A stretch of DNA of 61,366 bases from an uncultured Schlesneria sp. (GTDB lineage Bacteria > Planctomycetota > Planctomycetia > Planctomycetales > Planctomycetaceae): contig CAILLA010000093.1 of the NCBI GenBank assembly GCA_903834925.1, positions 1-61,366 of the forward strand, written 5' to 3'. The notes below the pieces were generated by a model that searched no databases, was not told the origin of the DNA, and saw only the letters and a list, made by a program, of their open reading frames with translations. Below are positions 59,749-61,366 of this stretch, piece by piece. The position numbers and the translations under genes are program-made. How positions within the stretch are numbered: position 1 is the stretch's first letter; every line of letters starts with the position of its first letter.

Positions 59749-61071
59749 ATGTTAAAGAATTCCTGGAATCTTTGTCTGTTTTTCTCGCTCATCGGTCTGA
59801 CGAATGTCTATTCGGAGAGTGGCCCGGCGTCGACTCGACCAGAAATGAAGCAGCGAATTGAAGCTTTAAAACAACGAACATCCCGCTTACCGCTTCCCGC
59901 ACCAACCGAACAGGAAATTGCGTCGGGCCGGTCGATTGTAAACAACGGTCGATTGCGATCGATCTACCTGCCATCCTCATGGCAGTCGTTTGTCATTTCC
60001 GGTTGGGGCGGGGGTTCAAGGCGTCCGGCTGGCGGCACGGCTGCGACGCTCAAAGCACTTGAGGCCGATCCGAGCTACGGGTTTAAAACACGACTGTTCT
60101 GGATCGTCTCGCGAGCGAATGATTGCCAGTATTGTCTGGGTCATCAGGAGCTGAAGCTGAAACGCTTCGGCATGACGGACGACCAGATTGCCTCGCTCGA
60201 TTGCCGCTGGGATTCTTTCCCACCGAACGAGCAGGCCGCGATGAAAGTGACGCGAAATCTGACGGTGACACCGCAACAGTTTTCTGAAAAGGACATCGCC
60301 GACCTCAAACAGTATTTCAGTGATGCTGAGATTATCGACATCATCTATACCGTCAGTCGATATAACGCCGTCAACCGCTGGACATCATCAACCGGGATTC
60401 CTCAGGATCAATCGTTTGGGGGAACGGAACACAGCGAACTGAACACACCGACCTCCGCCGAATTTGCCAGCGTTCCTTCCAAAGTGATTCCCGTCGACAG
60501 CAAGCCAAGACCCGAATGGGAGAAGCGAGAACAGGTTGAAGCCGCACTTCAGGCCGCTCGTATGCGATCCCCTGTTGTTGAACTTCCGTCGGTCGATGTT
60601 GCCACAAACATTCTCGCAAAGGATTGCCCTGGCGTTACGCCCCCTGCATGGTTCCGGGCAATGGCTAATCTTTCGGTTGGGCTGGATGCATGGGGGCAAC
60701 GGCAAGCGATGGCTCGTGAGGGAAAGACTCCGCCCGATCTGCGAATCTTGATCGCATGGGTCAGTGCTCGTGAAAACCGAGCCTGGTATGCGGCGGGACA
60801 CGCACGAACGCGATACCGAGCATCAGGCGGTGATGAAACCGTTCTGTATTCGTTTGCTGATCTCGAAAACGCCGCCACTCCTGGCAACGCCGAAGCGATG
60901 CGATTTGCACGAAAGCTGACATCAGCCCCGCATACGATCGTCGATGAAGACATCGTTCGACTGAAGCAGCATTTCACCGACTTCGAAGTGGCCGAGATCA
61001 TCCAATTGACGTGTGACGCAAACGCGTTTGATCGTTTCACCGAGTCCCTTCGATTACCGCTTGAGATTTAG
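59749..61071 (+). CDS. Exported protein with two CMD/AhpD-like modules
   Basis: 440 aa with signal peptide (LCLFFSLIGLTNVYS). Two carboxymuconolactone-decarboxylase/AhpD-like modules: about 60-220 and 285-440. The first has C126-x2-C129 followed by His-132 (NDCQYCLGH), the redox centre of AhpD-type peroxidase partners. The second keeps the frame (ENRAWYAAGHARTRYR) but lacks both cysteines, so it is a structural repeat. Each also ends with IADLKQYFSDAEIIDI or IVRLKQHFTDFEVAEI. It may act in peroxide or disulfide chemistry in the envelope. Shares a transcript with the lipoprotein before it. Confidence 0.75.
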   Translation: MLKNSWNLCLFFSLIGLTNVYSESGPASTRPEMKQRIEALKQRTSRLPLPAPTEQEIASGRSIVNNGRLRSIYLPSSWQSFVISGWGGGSRRPAGGTAATLKALEADPSYGFKTRLFWIVSRANDCQYCLGHQELKLKRFGMTDDQIASLDCRWDSFPPNEQAAMKVTRNLTVTPQQFSEKDIADLKQYFSDAEIIDIIYTVSRYNAVNRWTSSTGIPQDQSFGGTEHSELNTPTSAEFASVPSKVIPVDSKPRPEWEKREQVEAALQAARMRSPVVELPSVDVATNILAKDCPGVTPPAWFRAMANLSVGLDAWGQRQAMAREGKTPPDLRILIAWVSARENRAWYAAGHARTRYRASGGDETVLYSFADLENAATPGNAEAMRFARKLTSAPHTIVDEDIVRLKQHFTDFEVAEIIQLTCDANAFDRFTESLRLPLEI

Positions 61072-61114
61072 CCCGTTAAGGCAACACCCTAAAGCATTTT
61101 ACAAAAGCCCCGCC

Positions 61115-61234
61115 CCACCGCCCCTGCGGCGGTGGTTAACGGGCCTTTGCCCTAGGACTTTGCATGATATTGTGTGTCGGTGAATGAAAGCTCGTGCTGG
61201 TGCAAAAGCCCGATTACCACCGCCGCAGGGGGAC
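61115..61234. repeat. Inverted repeat, about 32-bp arms, at the window end
   Basis: The left arm (61118-61151) contains CCCCTGCGGCGGTGGT, then GGGCCTTTGC. The right arm (61201-61233) has GCAAAAGCCCG, then ACCACCGCCGCAGGGG, reverse complementary apart from a few bases. The left arm also folds on itself (CCACCGCC, CCTGC, GGCGGTGG at 61115-61135). No gene is seen between 61072 and the window end. Confidence 0.75.
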
Positions 61235-61366
61235 TGTCGTGATAATATTATTTGTGGCCGAAGCGATGTTTTCCAAAAAACGCGATTTCATCAATTTGAT
61301 TGCGTTTGTTAGTGGATTGGCGAGATTCGGCGGTGTCAGTTTTGAGTTTAGCCGGGCATGAGCTTA

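Overview
The window looks like a chromosomal segment of a planctomycete (Planctomycetota, probably order Planctomycetales). The evidence is gene content: two DUF1559 proteins with type IV prepilin-like N-termini, a BBP7-type outer-membrane barrel, a DUF1080 protein, a Tat-exported sialidase-like protein, many secreted beta-propeller or TPR proteins, and a base composition in the mid-50s % GC by eye. Genes sit on both strands in short operons with frequent ATGA overlaps. I saw no tRNA, rRNA, CRISPR array or intact insertion sequence. No genus can be assigned from the sequence alone.

Layout. 1-2.4 kb: a 76-bp tandem array, palindromic repeats and one DEDDy exonuclease gene. 2.4-8 kb: an S4 RNA-binding protein, a FixJ-like HTH protein with a shrunken receiver, a BshC-like protein, a Zn/Mn ABC substrate-binding protein and ATPase without a permease, and DUF1559 protein no. 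1. 8-9.6 kb: a graveyard of decayed accessory genes (antitoxin fragment, SUKH gene, frameshifted vapB, vapC tail, fused nucleotidyltransferase-module fragments). 9.6-19.2 kb: RluA-family pseudouridine synthase, a PepSY plus ApbE-DUF2271 redox pair, a membrane TPR-like protein, an M19 dipeptidase, and a DUF1080-rhodanese / beta-propeller / oxidoreductase-like operon. 19.1-26.9 kb: an MdtABC-like RND efflux operon (adaptor plus two pumps). 27-38 kb: a secreted propeller protein, an Rpn-type nuclease, an enolase-superfamily enzyme, a peptidoglycan amidase plus esterase, shikimate kinase plus prepilin peptidase, a sialidase-like protein and UppP. 38.4-42.5 kb: dnaN-dciA-gyrB. 42.5-51 kb: two-hairpin repeats, a coiled-coil membrane protein, rho-ribH, a DUF4145-like protein, an SUMF1-like protein, an exported dienelactone hydrolase and an S1C protease. 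51-61.4 kb: a MITE-like inverted repeat, a complete lipoxygenase, a BBP7 barrel, a Gly-rich TPR protein, an HPr-like protein lacking the phospho-histidine, DUF1559 protein no. 2, a lipoprotein, a double CMD/AhpD-like protein and a terminal inverted repeat.

How the parts fit: the prepilin peptidase at 34.6 kb could mature both DUF1559 pseudopilin-like proteins. The core genes (dnaN, dciA, gyrB, rho, ribH, aroK, uppP) mark this as chromosome, while 0-2.4 kb and 8-9.6 kb are the accessory, repeat-rich patches. The strongest oddities are a two-hairpin repeat present three times with compensatory stem changes, the decayed toxin-antitoxin strip, the His-less HPr homologue, and a bacterial lipoxygenase with all five iron ligands. 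No clearly new multi-gene system is evident.
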